A DNA stretch of 64,000 nt from Thalassovita taeanensis (GCF_900110775.1 NZ_FOEP01000012.1:1-64000); one strand, 5' to 3'. Counted from the first letter of the stretch, positions 14,748-24,339 are shown. Notes: generated by a model from the sequence alone, not told the origin. Translations and numbers: made by a program.

Positions 14748-17354
14748 TCATGCGGCAGGGGCGGCTTTCCCGGACCGTGCGCGGCTGGCAAGGATCGCCT
14801 TGATCAGTTCGGGCACGATAATCAGCGGCAAGGTGAACAGCCCGACAAGCTGCCAGTGTTCCCAGCCGATGGGCTGGGTGCGCAACAACAATTGCAGCGG
14901 GGGCCAGTAGATCGCGGCAAGTTGGGTGCCAAGCCCCAGAAGCACGGCAAGGAACAAGTAGCGGTTCGACAGCCAGCCGAGCGAGGTGCACGGCACCCGA
15001 AACGACCGGAAGGCAAACACCGCCGCCAGTTCGAAGATCACCAGCGCGGTAAAGGTCGTGGTGCGCGCGATGATTTCGCCCTCGGCGAGCAGGCTTTGGA
15101 AGATCCATATGCTGGCACCGCCGGTATAGGCCCCGAGCAGCAGGATCATCCACAGCCCCGTCCGGCCCAGAATGGTGGCATTGCGCCCGCGCGGCGGGTC
15201 CTGCATCTGTCCGGGTTCGGCCTTTTCCAACCCCAGTGCCACGGCGGAAATGCCGTCGGTGACAAGGTTGATCCACAGGATTTGAGAGGGCAGGAAAATC
15301 AGCGGAAGCCCCATCAGGATCGCGCCAAACAGCGCCACGGCCTCGCCCGCGTTCGAGGACAGCAGATAGCGTGCGAACTTGCTGATGTTTTCAAATTGGC
15401 GACGGCCCTGGGCGATGGCACCCACGATCGTGGCGAAGTTGTCGTCGAGCAAAACGAGGTCCGAGGAATCGCGGGCAACATCGGTGCCGCGCTGCCCCAT
15501 GGCGATGCCGATATCGGCCCGTTTCAAGGCGGGGGCGTCGTTGACGCCGTCCCCGGTCATCGCCACGGTTTCGCCGCGGGCCTGAAGCGCCGTGACAATG
15601 CGCAGCTTGTGCGCGGGGGTGGTGCGGGCGAAGAGGACGTCGCGGCCCAGGACCTCGGTCAGGTCAGCATCGGTCATATCCTCAAGCTCGGCCCCGGTCA
15701 GGGCAATGCGTGCGGGCAGGCCAAGTTGCTGGGCAATGGCGCGTGCGGTTGTCGGGCCATCGCCGGTGATCATGATCACCTGAATGCCAGCGGCGCGGCA
15801 GGCCTGAATGGCGGCGCCGACTTCGGGGCGGGGCGGGTCGATCAGGCCGACGAGCCCCTGAAAGATCATGTCGCGTTCTTCGGTGTCGCCGTCCTGTGCC
15901 GCGCGCGCGGCCAGCCCGATCACCCGCAGGCCGTTTTCGGCCATCTGGTGATAGGACGCCATGATTTTGGACCGCAGTTCATCATCCAGCGGATATGTCT
16001 TTTGATCGATAACGGCGGAGTTGCAAACGCTGAGGATGTGTTCCGGGGCGCCCTTGGCGTGCAATGCAAAGCTGTCGTCGGTGCGGACAAGCATGCTCAT
16101 TCTTTTGCGTTCGCTGGAAAACGGGTTTTCGGCGACCAGACGTTCGGGGGTGGGCAGCGTGGCCCAGCCTTTGTAGGCGAGCGTGACAAGCGCCCCTTCG
16201 GTGGGAGAGCCGAACATGGCCCAGGTGTTTTGCGCCTGTTCCAGTCGCGCATTGTTGCACAAAAGCGCGGTTTCCAGAAGGTTCGCCAGTTCGGGATCAT
16301 CCGCCGCGCGGCATTTGCGGCCGTTCCGGGTGATATGCCCGGCCGGATCGCTGCCGGTGCCGGTGACCTGATACTCGGCGCCCAAGGTCCAGATGCGGAC
16401 GGCCGTCATCCGGTTTTCGGTCAGCGTGCCGGTTTTATCGGTGCAGATGACGGTGGCGGCCCCGAGGGTTTCAACCGCCTGAAGCTGACGCACCAAGGCT
16501 TTTTGGCGGGCCATCGCGGTGGCGCCCAGTGTCAGCGAGATTGTCAGGACCACCGGCAGGCCTTCGGGCACCAGCGAGACCGCCAGCGACAGCCCGGTCA
16601 TCACCATGACAAACAGATCGCGCCCGGTGAAATAGCCGATGGCCACGGTCGCCCCGGCAATCACGACGGCCAGGATTGCGATCTGCATGGCAAGCCGCGC
16701 CATCTGTATCTGCAAAACGGTGGGCCGTTCGCTGATGGTGCTGGTCAGCCCGGCGATCTGGCCGAATTTGGTCAGTGCGCCGATGGCGGTCACGATGGCC
16801 TTGCCGCGCCCGGTGGTGACTGTTGTGCCCATGAACAGGTTTGGCTCACCCAGCCCGGCAGTTTTGTCGACGTGGTCGGATTCGCCGCTGAGCGCGCTTT
16901 CGTCGACCTGAAGCCCGGCGTGTTCGATAAGCGTCATATCGGCCGGAATCCGGCTTCCCTGCTCGATAAGGACCAGATCGCCGGGCACCAGTTCGGTCGC
17001 GGGGATGGATTTTTCCTGCCCGCCGCGAATGACGTGTGCGGTTGGGGACAGCATCCGCCGCAAAGATTTGATGGCATTGTCGGTGCGCCATTCCTGCGCA
17101 AAGCCAAGCAGGGCATTCATCACAACCACGATGCCGATCGCGGCGGCATCGACAATTTCGCCCATGGCGAAGGCCGCCGCCATTGCGACAATCAGAACCA
17201 CCACCAGAACGCTGGTAAATTGCCGCACAAGGATGCGCAGGCCGCGAAAGCGCGTGTCGTGAACAATCTCGTTGCGGCCATAGCGGGCCTGCAACGGAGC
17301 AATCTCTGAGTCTGTCAGCCCTTGGGTCGGCGCGGGCGCCTTTGCATCGGACAT
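14748..17354 (-). CDS. Cation-transporting P-type ATPase, calcium (IIA-like) type
   Basis: This 868-residue inner-membrane pump has all P-type landmarks. There is an N-terminal cation-ATPase domain and TM1-TM2 (about 45-95). The actuator loop around ESALSGESD includes the TGE-equivalent SGES. TM4 carries VPEGLPVVLT, the calcium-site motif of SERCA/PMR1-type pumps. DKTGTLTENRM holds the phosphorylated aspartate, MITGDGPTTARAIA and MTGDGVNDAPALK form the hinge, and NAGEA falls in TM5. The C-terminal membrane domain has about four to six further helices. Calcium (or manganese) efflux is likely. GGAAGGGG precedes the ATG. The neighbouring phosphotransferase fusion may share its transcript. Confidence 0.92.
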   Translation of the reverse strand: MSDAKAPAPTQGLTDSEIAPLQARYGRNEIVHDTRFRGLRILVRQFTSVLVVVLIVAMAAAFAMGEIVDAAAIGIVVVMNALLGFAQEWRTDNAIKSLRRMLSPTAHVIRGGQEKSIPATELVPGDLVLIEQGSRIPADMTLIEHAGLQVDESALSGESDHVDKTAGLGEPNLFMGTTVTTGRGKAIVTAIGALTKFGQIAGLTSTISERPTVLQIQMARLAMQIAILAVVIAGATVAIGYFTGRDLFVMVMTGLSLAVSLVPEGLPVVLTISLTLGATAMARQKALVRQLQAVETLGAATVICTDKTGTLTENRMTAVRIWTLGAEYQVTGTGSDPAGHITRNGRKCRAADDPELANLLETALLCNNARLEQAQNTWAMFGSPTEGALVTLAYKGWATLPTPERLVAENPFSSERKRMSMLVRTDDSFALHAKGAPEHILSVCNSAVIDQKTYPLDDELRSKIMASYHQMAENGLRVIGLAARAAQDGDTEERDMIFQGLVGLIDPPRPEVGAAIQACRAAGIQVIMITGDGPTTARAIAQQLGLPARIALTGAELEDMTDADLTEVLGRDVLFARTTPAHKLRIVTALQARGETVAMTGDGVNDAPALKRADIGIAMGQRGTDVARDSSDLVLLDDNFATIVGAIAQGRRQFENISKFARYLLSSNAGEAVALFGAILMGLPLIFLPSQILWINLVTDGISAVALGLEKAEPGQMQDPPRGRNATILGRTGLWMILLLGAYTGGASIWIFQSLLAEGEIIARTTTFTALVIFELAAVFAFRSFRVPCTSLGWLSNRYLFLAVLLGLGTQLAAIYWPPLQLLLRTQPIGWEHWQLVGLFTLPLIIVPELIKAILASRARSGKAAPAA

Positions 17355-17627
17355 GAATTCCCCTTCCAGAGTTTCCTATGCCCGAGTTTCTGCGTGGGTG
17401 CGGAAGGCATTGACATGACACGGATCAAGTTAAGGCGAATATACTGCGGCTTTGCCACAGATTTGTGCAGCTTCTATCGGCATCGGCGTCAGGGTTGTGC
17501 ACGCCAGAAAGCAATTGCGCGTGGTGGGGGCAGGGCATACGTTTTGCCTGAAAACAGAAGATAATTTTGCGATGCGGCACGGGCGGTGTCTGATGCCGAT
17601 TGAATTTTTGAGGGGAAGTAAGTGATT

Positions 17628-18845
17628 ATGCGTGATGTCGTTATCTGTGAGCCGGTCAGGACGCCGGTGGGGCGCTATGGCGGTCAGTTCAAATCTCTGT
17701 CCGCGCACGAATTGGGGGCGGCGATCCTGCGGGGGCTGGTGGAGCGGTCCGGTCTTGACCCGGCCAGCGTGGATGATGTGATTTTCGCGCAGTGTTACCC
17801 GTCGATGGATGCGCCGGCGCTGGGGCGTGTGGCGGCGCTGGACGCTGGGTTTCCGGTCGAGGTGGGTGGTTTGCAGCTGGATCGGCGCTGCGGGTCGGGA
17901 TTGCAGGCGATCATCAACGCGACGATGCAGGTTGCCACCGGGGCTTCGGACGTCGTGATCGCGGGCGGCGCGGAATCCATGAGCAACGCGCCGTTTTACT
18001 CGACCGCCGCGCGCTGGGGTGTGACCGGGGCCGGGCTGATGCTGAATGATTCATTGGCGCGGGGCAGGGTGACGGCGGGGGGCACGAATTTCCCGGTGCC
18101 GGGGGGGATGCTGGAAACGGCGGAAAACCTGCGGCGCGATTATGCGATCCCCCGCGAGGAACAGGACGCCTTTGCCGCCACATCGCAGGCGCGGGCCGTG
18201 GCCGCGCAGGAGGCGGGGCGGTTTGACGACGAGATCGTTCCGGTGACCATCACGAGCCGCAAAGAGGGCACGAAGGTTATTGATCGCGACGAGCATCCGC
18301 GGGCGGGCACGACGGCGGAAAGTCTGGGTAAGCTGCGGCCAATTCTGTCGGGGTCTGACAGTGAGGCGACGGTGACGGCGGGCAATGCCAGTGGTCAGAA
18401 CGACGGGGCCTCGGCCTGCATTGTGACCACCAGCGCGCTGGCCGCGCAGAACGGGTTGCGCCCCTTTGGGCGGCTGGTGTCCTGGGCTGTTGCCGGGGTG
18501 CCGCCAAAGCTGATGGGCATCGGTCCGGTCCCGGCGACGGCCAAGGCGCTGGCCCGCGCCGATATGCGCCTGAGCCAGATTGACCTGATCGAGCTGAACG
18601 AGGCGTTTGCAGCGCAGGTTCTGGCCTGCACCCGTGATTGGAACTTCGCCAAGTCGGATTTCGAGCGGATGAACGTGAACGGATCGGGGATTTCGCTGGG
18701 GCACCCGGTTGGGGCGACGGGGGGGCGTATTCTGGCAACGCTTCTGCACGAGATGGCCCGCCGGGACGCACGATACGGGATTGAGACGATGTGCATCGGC
18801 GGCGGTCAGGGGCTGTCGGCGGTGTTTGAACGGGTCGCGGCCTGA
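17628..18845 (+). CDS. Acetyl-CoA C-acyltransferase (thiolase)
   Basis: This 405-residue thiolase cleaves 3-ketoacyl-CoA to acetyl-CoA and a shortened acyl-CoA. The nucleophilic cysteine is in DRRCGSGLQA, the histidine in NGSGISLGHPVGATGGR, and the second cysteine in CIGGGQG. NEAFA is the third conserved block. A GTG two codons upstream (17622) has slightly better spacing to AGGGGA, so the start could be there. The gene faces two acyl-CoA dehydrogenases and shares a strong convergent hairpin with them. With the CoA-transferase and hydratase it forms most of a beta-oxidation-like route. No hydroxyacyl-CoA dehydrogenase is in the window. Preceding gap 17355-17621 shows no gene or clear dyad. 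Confidence 0.92.
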   Translation: MRDVVICEPVRTPVGRYGGQFKSLSAHELGAAILRGLVERSGLDPASVDDVIFAQCYPSMDAPALGRVAALDAGFPVEVGGLQLDRRCGSGLQAIINATMQVATGASDVVIAGGAESMSNAPFYSTAARWGVTGAGLMLNDSLARGRVTAGGTNFPVPGGMLETAENLRRDYAIPREEQDAFAATSQARAVAAQEAGRFDDEIVPVTITSRKEGTKVIDRDEHPRAGTTAESLGKLRPILSGSDSEATVTAGNASGQNDGASACIVTTSALAAQNGLRPFGRLVSWAVAGVPPKLMGIGPVPATAKALARADMRLSQIDLIELNEAFAAQVLACTRDWNFAKSDFERMNVNGSGISLGHPVGATGGRILATLLHEMARRDARYGIETMCIGGGQGLSAVFERVAA

Positions 18846-18869
18846 GCAGCCCATGCGCCAAAATCAAGA

Positions 18870-18904
18870 GTGTCAGGGGCGGGGATCTGATCCGCCCCTG
18901 ACAC
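18870..18904. terminator. Bidirectional terminator between thiolase and acyl-CoA dehydrogenase genes
   Basis: A perfect 13-bp stem (GTGTCAGGGGCGG/CCGCCCCTGACAC) closes a 9-base loop between convergent genes. On the minus strand it is followed by TCTTGATTTT. Confidence 0.85.
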
Positions 18905-18909
18905 ACCGT

Positions 18910-19953
18910 TCAGCGTGCCGAAAGTCCGACCATCGTGGGCCAGGCTGCGGCGCCACCGCGTGCGATGACTTCGCGGCCCAGACGTTCGGCCCAGACGTGT
19001 TCGCTTCCGGCTTCTTCGCGCCACTGCCACAGGCGGCGCGTGAAATAGTGCAGGATATGCTCTTCGGTCACGCCGATGGCGCCGTGCACCTCGTGGGCGA
19101 TCGCGGCGGATTTTGCCACAGCTGCCGAGGCGCGCTGTTTGGCGATCGCGATTTGCATGCCCGCGTTGCCAGAGCCCATGGCGGTCATCCCAAGCTGCGT
19201 CCCTGCTTTGGCGGCGGCCGCTTCGGAGGCGAGTTGTGCGACCATCTGCTGAACGGCCTGAAACTTGCCGATGGTGCGCCCGAACTGGGTCCGGGTGTTG
19301 CAATAGTCCAGCGTCAACTCCAGCGCCCGCGACAAGGCACCGGCGATATAGGCCGCGCGCAGCAGTGCGCTGACATCGCCCAAGCCAATCGCGCCAAGCG
19401 GGCCGCTGGCCTGAACAGCCGCGCCGTTCAGTTTAAGGCGGCGGGTCGGGATGCGCCCGACGGTGGAGACGGGCACAGAGGCGGCCATGGCGGCGGCATC
19501 AAGCAGGCACAGCACGCGCATGTCGTCTTGCATGGCTTCGACCAGAACGCAGCGGTCGGCGCTGCCCCATGGGATGGTGACCGTGCCAGAGAGCCCCCCG
19601 TCAGCCGAGAGCTTTGCCAGCCCAAGGGCGACAGCCGGGGCGGGGTCACTGGCGGGCAGGCCCGCCTGCGCCAGCGCCCATTGCGCGATGATCTGTTCGC
19701 CCAGATCGACCGGCGCGGCGTAGTATCCCAGCACCTCGAACAGGGGGGCGGCATCGGACCAGTCAAGCCCGGCGCCGTCCTTGTCTTCGGGGACAAGCGC
19801 CATATCCAGCCCAAGTTCCGCGACCGCGTCGTTCAGGGCCGAACCGGCGGTGCCTTTTTCGATCTTGGCAAGCAAGGGCGCATCTACGCTGGCTTCGAGC
19901 AGGCGAGAAAGCTGATCGGTCAGCATGCGGGAAATGTTTGTGTCGTCGTTCAT
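18910..19953 (-). CDS. Acyl-CoA dehydrogenase, small (beta-like) subunit type
   Basis: The 347-residue protein is shorter than standard acyl-CoA dehydrogenases (about 380). An N-terminal helical domain leads into a middle strand domain and a C-terminal helical domain with DYCNTRTQFGRTIGKFQAVQQM, the FAD-contact signature. HEVHGAIGVTEEHILHYFTRRLW follows. The latter resembles proteins that pair with a second, longer dehydrogenase to form heterotetramers (FadE26/27-like in actinobacteria). It overlaps the partner gene by 4 bp, so equimolar production is likely. It introduces a 2,3-double bond into an acyl-CoA, passing electrons to ETF. The substrate is unknown. Confidence 0.88.
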   Translation of the reverse strand: MNDDTNISRMLTDQLSRLLEASVDAPLLAKIEKGTAGSALNDAVAELGLDMALVPEDKDGAGLDWSDAAPLFEVLGYYAAPVDLGEQIIAQWALAQAGLPASDPAPAVALGLAKLSADGGLSGTVTIPWGSADRCVLVEAMQDDMRVLCLLDAAAMAASVPVSTVGRIPTRRLKLNGAAVQASGPLGAIGLGDVSALLRAAYIAGALSRALELTLDYCNTRTQFGRTIGKFQAVQQMVAQLASEAAAAKAGTQLGMTAMGSGNAGMQIAIAKQRASAAVAKSAAIAHEVHGAIGVTEEHILHYFTRRLWQWREEAGSEHVWAERLGREVIARGGAAAWPTMVGLSAR

Positions 19954-21101
19954 AGGCCCAACCCCTTTGACATGATGCCGCGAATGATTTCGCGGGTGCC
20001 GCCCCTGAGTGAAAATGTCGGCGCGAGTTGCAGGATGGCGGATTGGATTTCGGCCAGATCGCCTTCGGTGTCCTGACCGAAGTCACCGCCGATGATGGCG
20101 CGGGCGACTTCGGGCATGTTCTGTTCGTGGGTCACGCCAAGGTCTTTGACCACGGCGGCCTCTTGGTTGGGCAGGATGCCATCCTGCAGCATTGTCGCGA
20201 TTGACACGGACATTTGCCGCAGCACGGCGATTTCGGCGAAAAGCGCGCCTATCTTGCGTTCGGACAGGCGGTCGTCTTGCAAGGATTGGCTGTAATCAAC
20301 CAGCATTTCAAACAGGGGATAGGCGCTCATGTAGCGATCCGGGCCGCTGCGTTCGAACGCAAGTTCGGCGGTCGCCTGCGCCCAGCCGGCCCCTTCTTCG
20401 CCGATCAGCGCGTCGGCGCCGACGAGGACGTTGTCGAAGGTGATTTCGTTGAAATGCGCCTCGCCGGTCAGGTCCTGAATGCGGCGGATGTTCAGCCCTG
20501 GCGCATCCATCGGCACGATCACCTGCGACAGGCCCTTGTGGCGATCCTTTGCCGTGCCTTCGGTGCGCACCAGCGCGATCATATAGTCGGAAAGGTGGCC
20601 ATTGGTGGTCCAGATCTTGCGCCCGTTGATGCGATATCCGTCGGCGGTTTTTTCGGCCTTGGTGCGGACCGAGGCCAGATCAGAGCCTGAATCAGGTTCG
20701 CTGAGGCCGATGCAGAAGGAGGCATCGCCGGTTGTGATCAGGGGCAGGTATTTCTGGCGCTGGGTATCGGTGCCCGATTTCAGGATCAGCGGGCCGCTTT
20801 GGCGATCTGCGATCCAATGCGCGCCAACGGGGGCGCCTGCCGCAAGCATTTCCTCGATCACGACATAGCGTTCCATCATTGAGAAGCCGCCGCCGCCGTA
20901 TTCTGCGGGCCAGGTCATGCCGATCCAGCCTTTTGCCCCGACGGCGCGGGAAAATTCACGGTCGAACCCGTTCCACGAGTGCCCCTTTTCCCACGGGGTC
21001 CATTTGTCTTTCCAATCGGCGAGAAACGCCCGCACCTCGGCCCGCAAGGCGGCTTCGGTGGGGGGCATTTCGATTTCTGAAAATCTGTATGGTTGAAACA
21101 T
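19950..21101 (-). CDS. Acyl-CoA dehydrogenase, large subunit type
   Basis: This is a 383-residue acyl-CoA dehydrogenase with FCIGLSEPDSGSDLASVRTKAE (substrate and FAD contact), WTTNGHLSDYMIALVRT, and a C-terminal LRGGTREIIRGIMSKGLGL. Where classical short-chain enzymes have YEGT with the catalytic glutamate, this protein reads RGGT, so the base must be supplied from elsewhere, as in isovaleryl- or FadE-type enzymes or by the partner subunit. AAGGAT precedes the ATG. It is coupled to the downstream dehydrogenase by ATGA overlap and starts 11 bases after the CoA-transferase stop, so all three belong to one operon. Confidence 0.9.
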   Translation of the reverse strand: MFQPYRFSEIEMPPTEAALRAEVRAFLADWKDKWTPWEKGHSWNGFDREFSRAVGAKGWIGMTWPAEYGGGGFSMMERYVVIEEMLAAGAPVGAHWIADRQSGPLILKSGTDTQRQKYLPLITTGDASFCIGLSEPDSGSDLASVRTKAEKTADGYRINGRKIWTTNGHLSDYMIALVRTEGTAKDRHKGLSQVIVPMDAPGLNIRRIQDLTGEAHFNEITFDNVLVGADALIGEEGAGWAQATAELAFERSGPDRYMSAYPLFEMLVDYSQSLQDDRLSERKIGALFAEIAVLRQMSVSIATMLQDGILPNQEAAVVKDLGVTHEQNMPEVARAIIGGDFGQDTEGDLAEIQSAILQLAPTFSLRGGTREIIRGIMSKGLGL

Positions 21102-21112
21102 CTCTATATCCT

Positions 21113-22342
21113 TCAGACAATCTGTTTGGCGCGAAGAGCGGTCAGCTCTGCGGGGGTGAGGCCCAGAAGACGGTGCAGAACCTCATCAGTATTTTCGCCC
21201 ACCAGCGGCGGGGCGGTGCGATAGGTCGGGGGTGTTTTGGTCATCCGAAACGCCGAGGCGGGGGCGCGGATTTTGCCCAGCACCGGGTGCTCCATTTCCA
21301 CGATCATGTCGCGGTCGATGACGTGGGGATCGGTTTCGAGATCCGGCATGGCGTTGATCGGGCCGCACGATACGGTGGCCTTGTTCAGGTGATCGACCCA
21401 TTCGGCGCGGGTTTTTCCCTTGAGGGCGTCGGTGACGCACTGCTTCAGCGCGGCGCGGTTTGCCACCCGCGCGCCGTTGCTGGAAAACCTGTCGTCGGTG
21501 GACCATTCCGCGTGGCCCAGGGCCGCAGCGAGGCGGACAAATTCACGGTCGTTGAACGTGGCGATCAGGATGTGGCCGTCATCGACCGGATAGACGCCAT
21601 AGGGGGCCGCGCTGGGGTGGTCGTTGCCGGTGCGGGGCAGCTCTTGCCCGGCATTCAGCCAGCAGGCGGCCGGGTTCAGCATCGTGGCGAATTGGGCGTC
21701 AAACAACGACACGTCGATGGCCTGCCCTTCGCCGGTGGCTGTGCGGTGGTGCAGGGCGGCCAGAACCGCGACGGTGGCCTGCATGCCCGCGAAAATATCC
21801 GCCATCGGGATGCCCACGCGCAGCGGGCCGCCGCCGGGTTCCCCATCGGGCAGGCCGGTGACGGTCATGGCGCCGGCCATCGCTTGCGCCAGATAGTCAT
21901 AGCCCGAGCGCGACGCATATGGCCCGGTCTGACCGAAGCCGCTGACCGAGCAATAGATCAGCCGCGGGTTCAGTTGTTTCAGGTCGTCATACCCCAGCCC
22001 GTATTTGGCCAGCGTGCCGGGGCGGAAGTTTTCGACCAGAATGTCGGCGTCCTTGATCAGTTGCCGCAGCAGATCGGCGCCTTCGGGCTGTGCGAAATCA
22101 AGTGCTACCGATTGTTTGTTGCGGTTCACGGCCATGAAATAGGTTGAAAGGTTACCTTCGCGGCCTTCGATCCAGGGGGGGCCGACACGGCGCACGTCGT
22201 CGCCTTCGCCGGGGCGTTCGATCTTGATCACCTCGGCGCCGAGATCGCCAAAGGTCTGGGTCGCGTAGGGGCCGGCAATGACCCGCGTCATGTCAATCAC
22301 GCGCAGGCCCTGAAGGGCTGCGGCAGTGGGGGCTTGTGTCAT
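21113..22342 (-). CDS. Class III CoA-transferase (CaiB/BaiF family)
   Basis: The 409-residue protein moves CoA between carboxylic acids by a mixed-anhydride mechanism. Family landmarks are VIDMTRVIAGPYATQTFGDLGAEVIKIERP at the N-terminus, LVENFRPGTLAKYGLGYDDL, YCSVSGFGQTGPYASRSGYD, and the catalytic-aspartate region near DVSLFDAQFA. The start is placed at the methionine of MTQAPTAAALQGL; the frame runs 48 codons further upstream through Pro/Arg-rich sequence with no family resemblance. It probably activates the entry substrate of this operon as a CoA thioester, replacing a ligase. The substrate cannot be told from sequence. Confidence 0.92.
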   Translation of the reverse strand: MTQAPTAAALQGLRVIDMTRVIAGPYATQTFGDLGAEVIKIERPGEGDDVRRVGPPWIEGREGNLSTYFMAVNRNKQSVALDFAQPEGADLLRQLIKDADILVENFRPGTLAKYGLGYDDLKQLNPRLIYCSVSGFGQTGPYASRSGYDYLAQAMAGAMTVTGLPDGEPGGGPLRVGIPMADIFAGMQATVAVLAALHHRTATGEGQAIDVSLFDAQFATMLNPAACWLNAGQELPRTGNDHPSAAPYGVYPVDDGHILIATFNDREFVRLAAALGHAEWSTDDRFSSNGARVANRAALKQCVTDALKGKTRAEWVDHLNKATVSCGPINAMPDLETDPHVIDRDMIVEMEHPVLGKIRAPASAFRMTKTPPTYRTAPPLVGENTDEVLHRLLGLTPAELTALRAKQIV

Positions 22343-22503
22343 TTTGTGCTCAATTCCATTTCCTCGTATCACGCGTCCTGCATCATGTGGCGCGGGGGAG
22401 GGGCGAACGGAATTTCGCCGACCCGCGCAGGGGGCACATGGGGATCGCCCGCGGGGCGATAGGGGCCGCAGTGGAACGCGCCCCATGACCGCGCTGGGTC
22501 ATC

Positions 22504-23307
22504 TTACTTTCGGGTGAACACCGGTTTGCGCTTTTCCAGAAAGCTGGTGACGGCCTCGCGGTGGTCATCGGTTTCGTGCATCAGCGACTGGAAGGCAGCA
22601 GACAGTTGAAGCACCTGCGACAGGTTCATGTTTTCACCTTCGCGCAGCAGCCGCTTGGACAGGCGCAGCGCGTGTACCGGGTTGGCGGCGATCTTTTCGG
22701 CCAAGGCGCGGGCGGCGGACATCAGGTCGTCGTGCGGCACAACGCGGGACACCAGCCCGATGCGCTCGGCCTCGGCGGCGTCGATCATTTCGCCGGTGAA
22801 GCACAGCTCGGCCGCTTTGGATGCCCCCACCGCGCGCGGCAGCAACCAGGCCCCGCCGTCGCCGGGAATGATCCCTACCTTGACGAAGCTTTCGGCGAAA
22901 ATCGCCTTGTCCGACGCGATGCGGATGTCGCACATCGTGGCAAGGTCCAGACCGGCGCCGATGGCGGGGCCGTTGACGGCGGCGATGGTTGGCACCTCGA
23001 GATCATAGAGCGCCAGCGTGATCCGCTGGATGCTTTCGATGTAGCTGTAGCGGGTTTCGATTGGCGTTTCCTTCGGGGCGAAGCCGCTGCGGTCGAGCAT
23101 CTTCTTGAGGTTGCCGCCGGAGCTGAAGGATGTCCCTTCGCCTGTCAGGATGACCACCGAAATATCGCGATTGCGGGCCACGTCGGCGCAGACCTCGACC
23201 ACCTGATTGCAGGCGTCCACGTCAGAGATCGCGTTCCGCTCCTCTGGGCGCATCATGGTGAGGGTCAGGATTGCGCCGTCTTGTTGAACGTCGAGGAACG
23301 GTTTCAT
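22504..23307 (-). CDS. Enoyl-CoA hydratase/isomerase (crotonase) family protein
   Basis: This 267-residue crotonase has the oxyanion-hole segments FSSGGNLKKM and GPAIGAGLDLATMCDIRIAS, followed by AIFAESFVKVGIIPGDGGAWLLPR. In classical hydratases two glutamates flank these sites; here GAGLD and PGDGG show Leu/Asp at the usual places, so hydratase activity is not certain and another crotonase reaction is possible. GGAGAT precedes the ATG. It is first in the leftward CoA operon, 161 bases ahead of the CoA-transferase. Confidence 0.88.
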   Translation of the reverse strand: MKPFLDVQQDGAILTLTMMRPEERNAISDVDACNQVVEVCADVARNRDISVVILTGEGTSFSSGGNLKKMLDRSGFAPKETPIETRYSYIESIQRITLALYDLEVPTIAAVNGPAIGAGLDLATMCDIRIASDKAIFAESFVKVGIIPGDGGAWLLPRAVGASKAAELCFTGEMIDAAEAERIGLVSRVVPHDDLMSAARALAEKIAANPVHALRLSKRLLREGENMNLSQVLQLSAAFQSLMHETDDHREAVTSFLEKRKPVFTRK

Positions 23308-23509
23308 GCGGAATATCTCCAGTATGCAATTCGTTTGGTCGAAAACACGGGCCGACTGTCGCGTCCGGTCGCCGCTATGTGAATCATCTATAGCAATTAT
23401 GCGGGCGCGCGTTCAATAGGGGCAAATCAACGGTCGTTGTGAAATGCCGCATCAATGAATTTAGGGGCGCGACAGGCGCGCCTGATGGCGGTTGTGCGTT
23501 GGCCTGGCT

Positions 23510-24289
23510 TTACTCGGGTGGTCTGCCGCCAAGGGTTGCGGTCAGTTCCGCCGCGAGCCGCATGACGATGGTGCCGGTTTCGGCGACCTTTTCCGGGGTC
23601 ATGCGTGCGGCAAGGCCGGAGACTGAGATTGCACAGGCTGCTTCGGCCTGCGGGCTCCAGACGACGGCGGCGACGCAGCGCAGGCCGAGCACGAATTCTT
23701 CGTCATCCAGCGCATAGCCGCGTGCGCGCACGAGGCCGATTTCCTTGTGCACGGCGGCGCGGTCGGTCAGGCTGCGGGGGGTCATCGCGCGCAGGCCGTG
23801 CCGGTCGATGAGGCGGTCAATCGCGGCGTCTTCCCACGTCGCCAGAATGGCCTTGCCCATGCCAGAGCACAGCACCGGGACGCGCCCGCCGGGGGGCGAG
23901 ATCGCCCGCATGATTTCACGGCTTTCGACCTGAGATAGGGTCACAACCTCGCCATTCTCAATGACGCCGAGGTTGGCGGTTTCACGGGTCATGTCGCGCA
24001 GGCGGCGCAGGAACGGCAGGGCGGGGACGACAAAGTTGCGTTGCCGGGTATAGGCCGAGCCGACGGCGAAGCTGCGTTGTCCGATGTGCCACCGGCCAGA
24101 GGCGGCATCTGATTGGGCAAAGCCGCGTTGTTCGAGCGTGGTCAGCAAGCGGTGCGCGGTGGAGGCCGCCAGCCCGGCGCTGCGGGCCAGATCGGACAGG
24201 CGCGCGCCGTCTTCGGTTGCGGCCATCAGTTCGAGCAGGGTCAGGGCGCGTTCCACGGACTGCACGCCGCCAGTGGGTTTTTCTGTCAT
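23510..24289 (-). CDS. IclR family transcriptional regulator
   Basis: The 259-residue regulator has an N-terminal winged HTH (about 10-70: [29 protein letters not shown] with [13 protein letters not shown]). The C-terminal IclR effector domain (about 85-250) contains GMGKAILA and [27 protein letters not shown] precedes the ATG. It sits between the leftward CoA operon and the divergent malate synthase gene. A 14-bp palindrome matching the IclR-class consensus lies in the 147-base divergent gap. Control of malate synthase by an IclR-type repressor mirrors E. coli IclR acting on aceBAK, where glyoxylate is an effector. It may also regulate the CoA operon. Confidence 0.93.
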   Translation of the reverse strand: MTEKPTGGVQSVERALTLLELMAATEDGARLSDLARSAGLAASTAHRLLTTLEQRGFAQSDAASGRWHIGQRSFAVGSAYTRQRNFVVPALPFLRRLRDMTRETANLGVIENGEVVTLSQVESREIMRAISPPGGRVPVLCSGMGKAILATWEDAAIDRLIDRHGLRAMTPRSLTDRAAVHKEIGLVRARGYALDDEEFVLGLRCVAAVVWSPQAEAACAISVSGLAARMTPEKVAETGTIVMRLAAELTATLGGRPPE

Positions 24290-24339
24290 CTCAGGCTCCT
24301 TCTGCGGGTACGGTGGGACAGCGGGGCGTTCCGTTCAAG

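Noticed and set aside
14856-17309. 817-codon open frame on the plus strand opposite the P-type ATPase
   Set aside because: The opposite strand encodes every P-type ATPase motif; this frame is Gly/Asp/His/Gln-rich with no recognisable fold.
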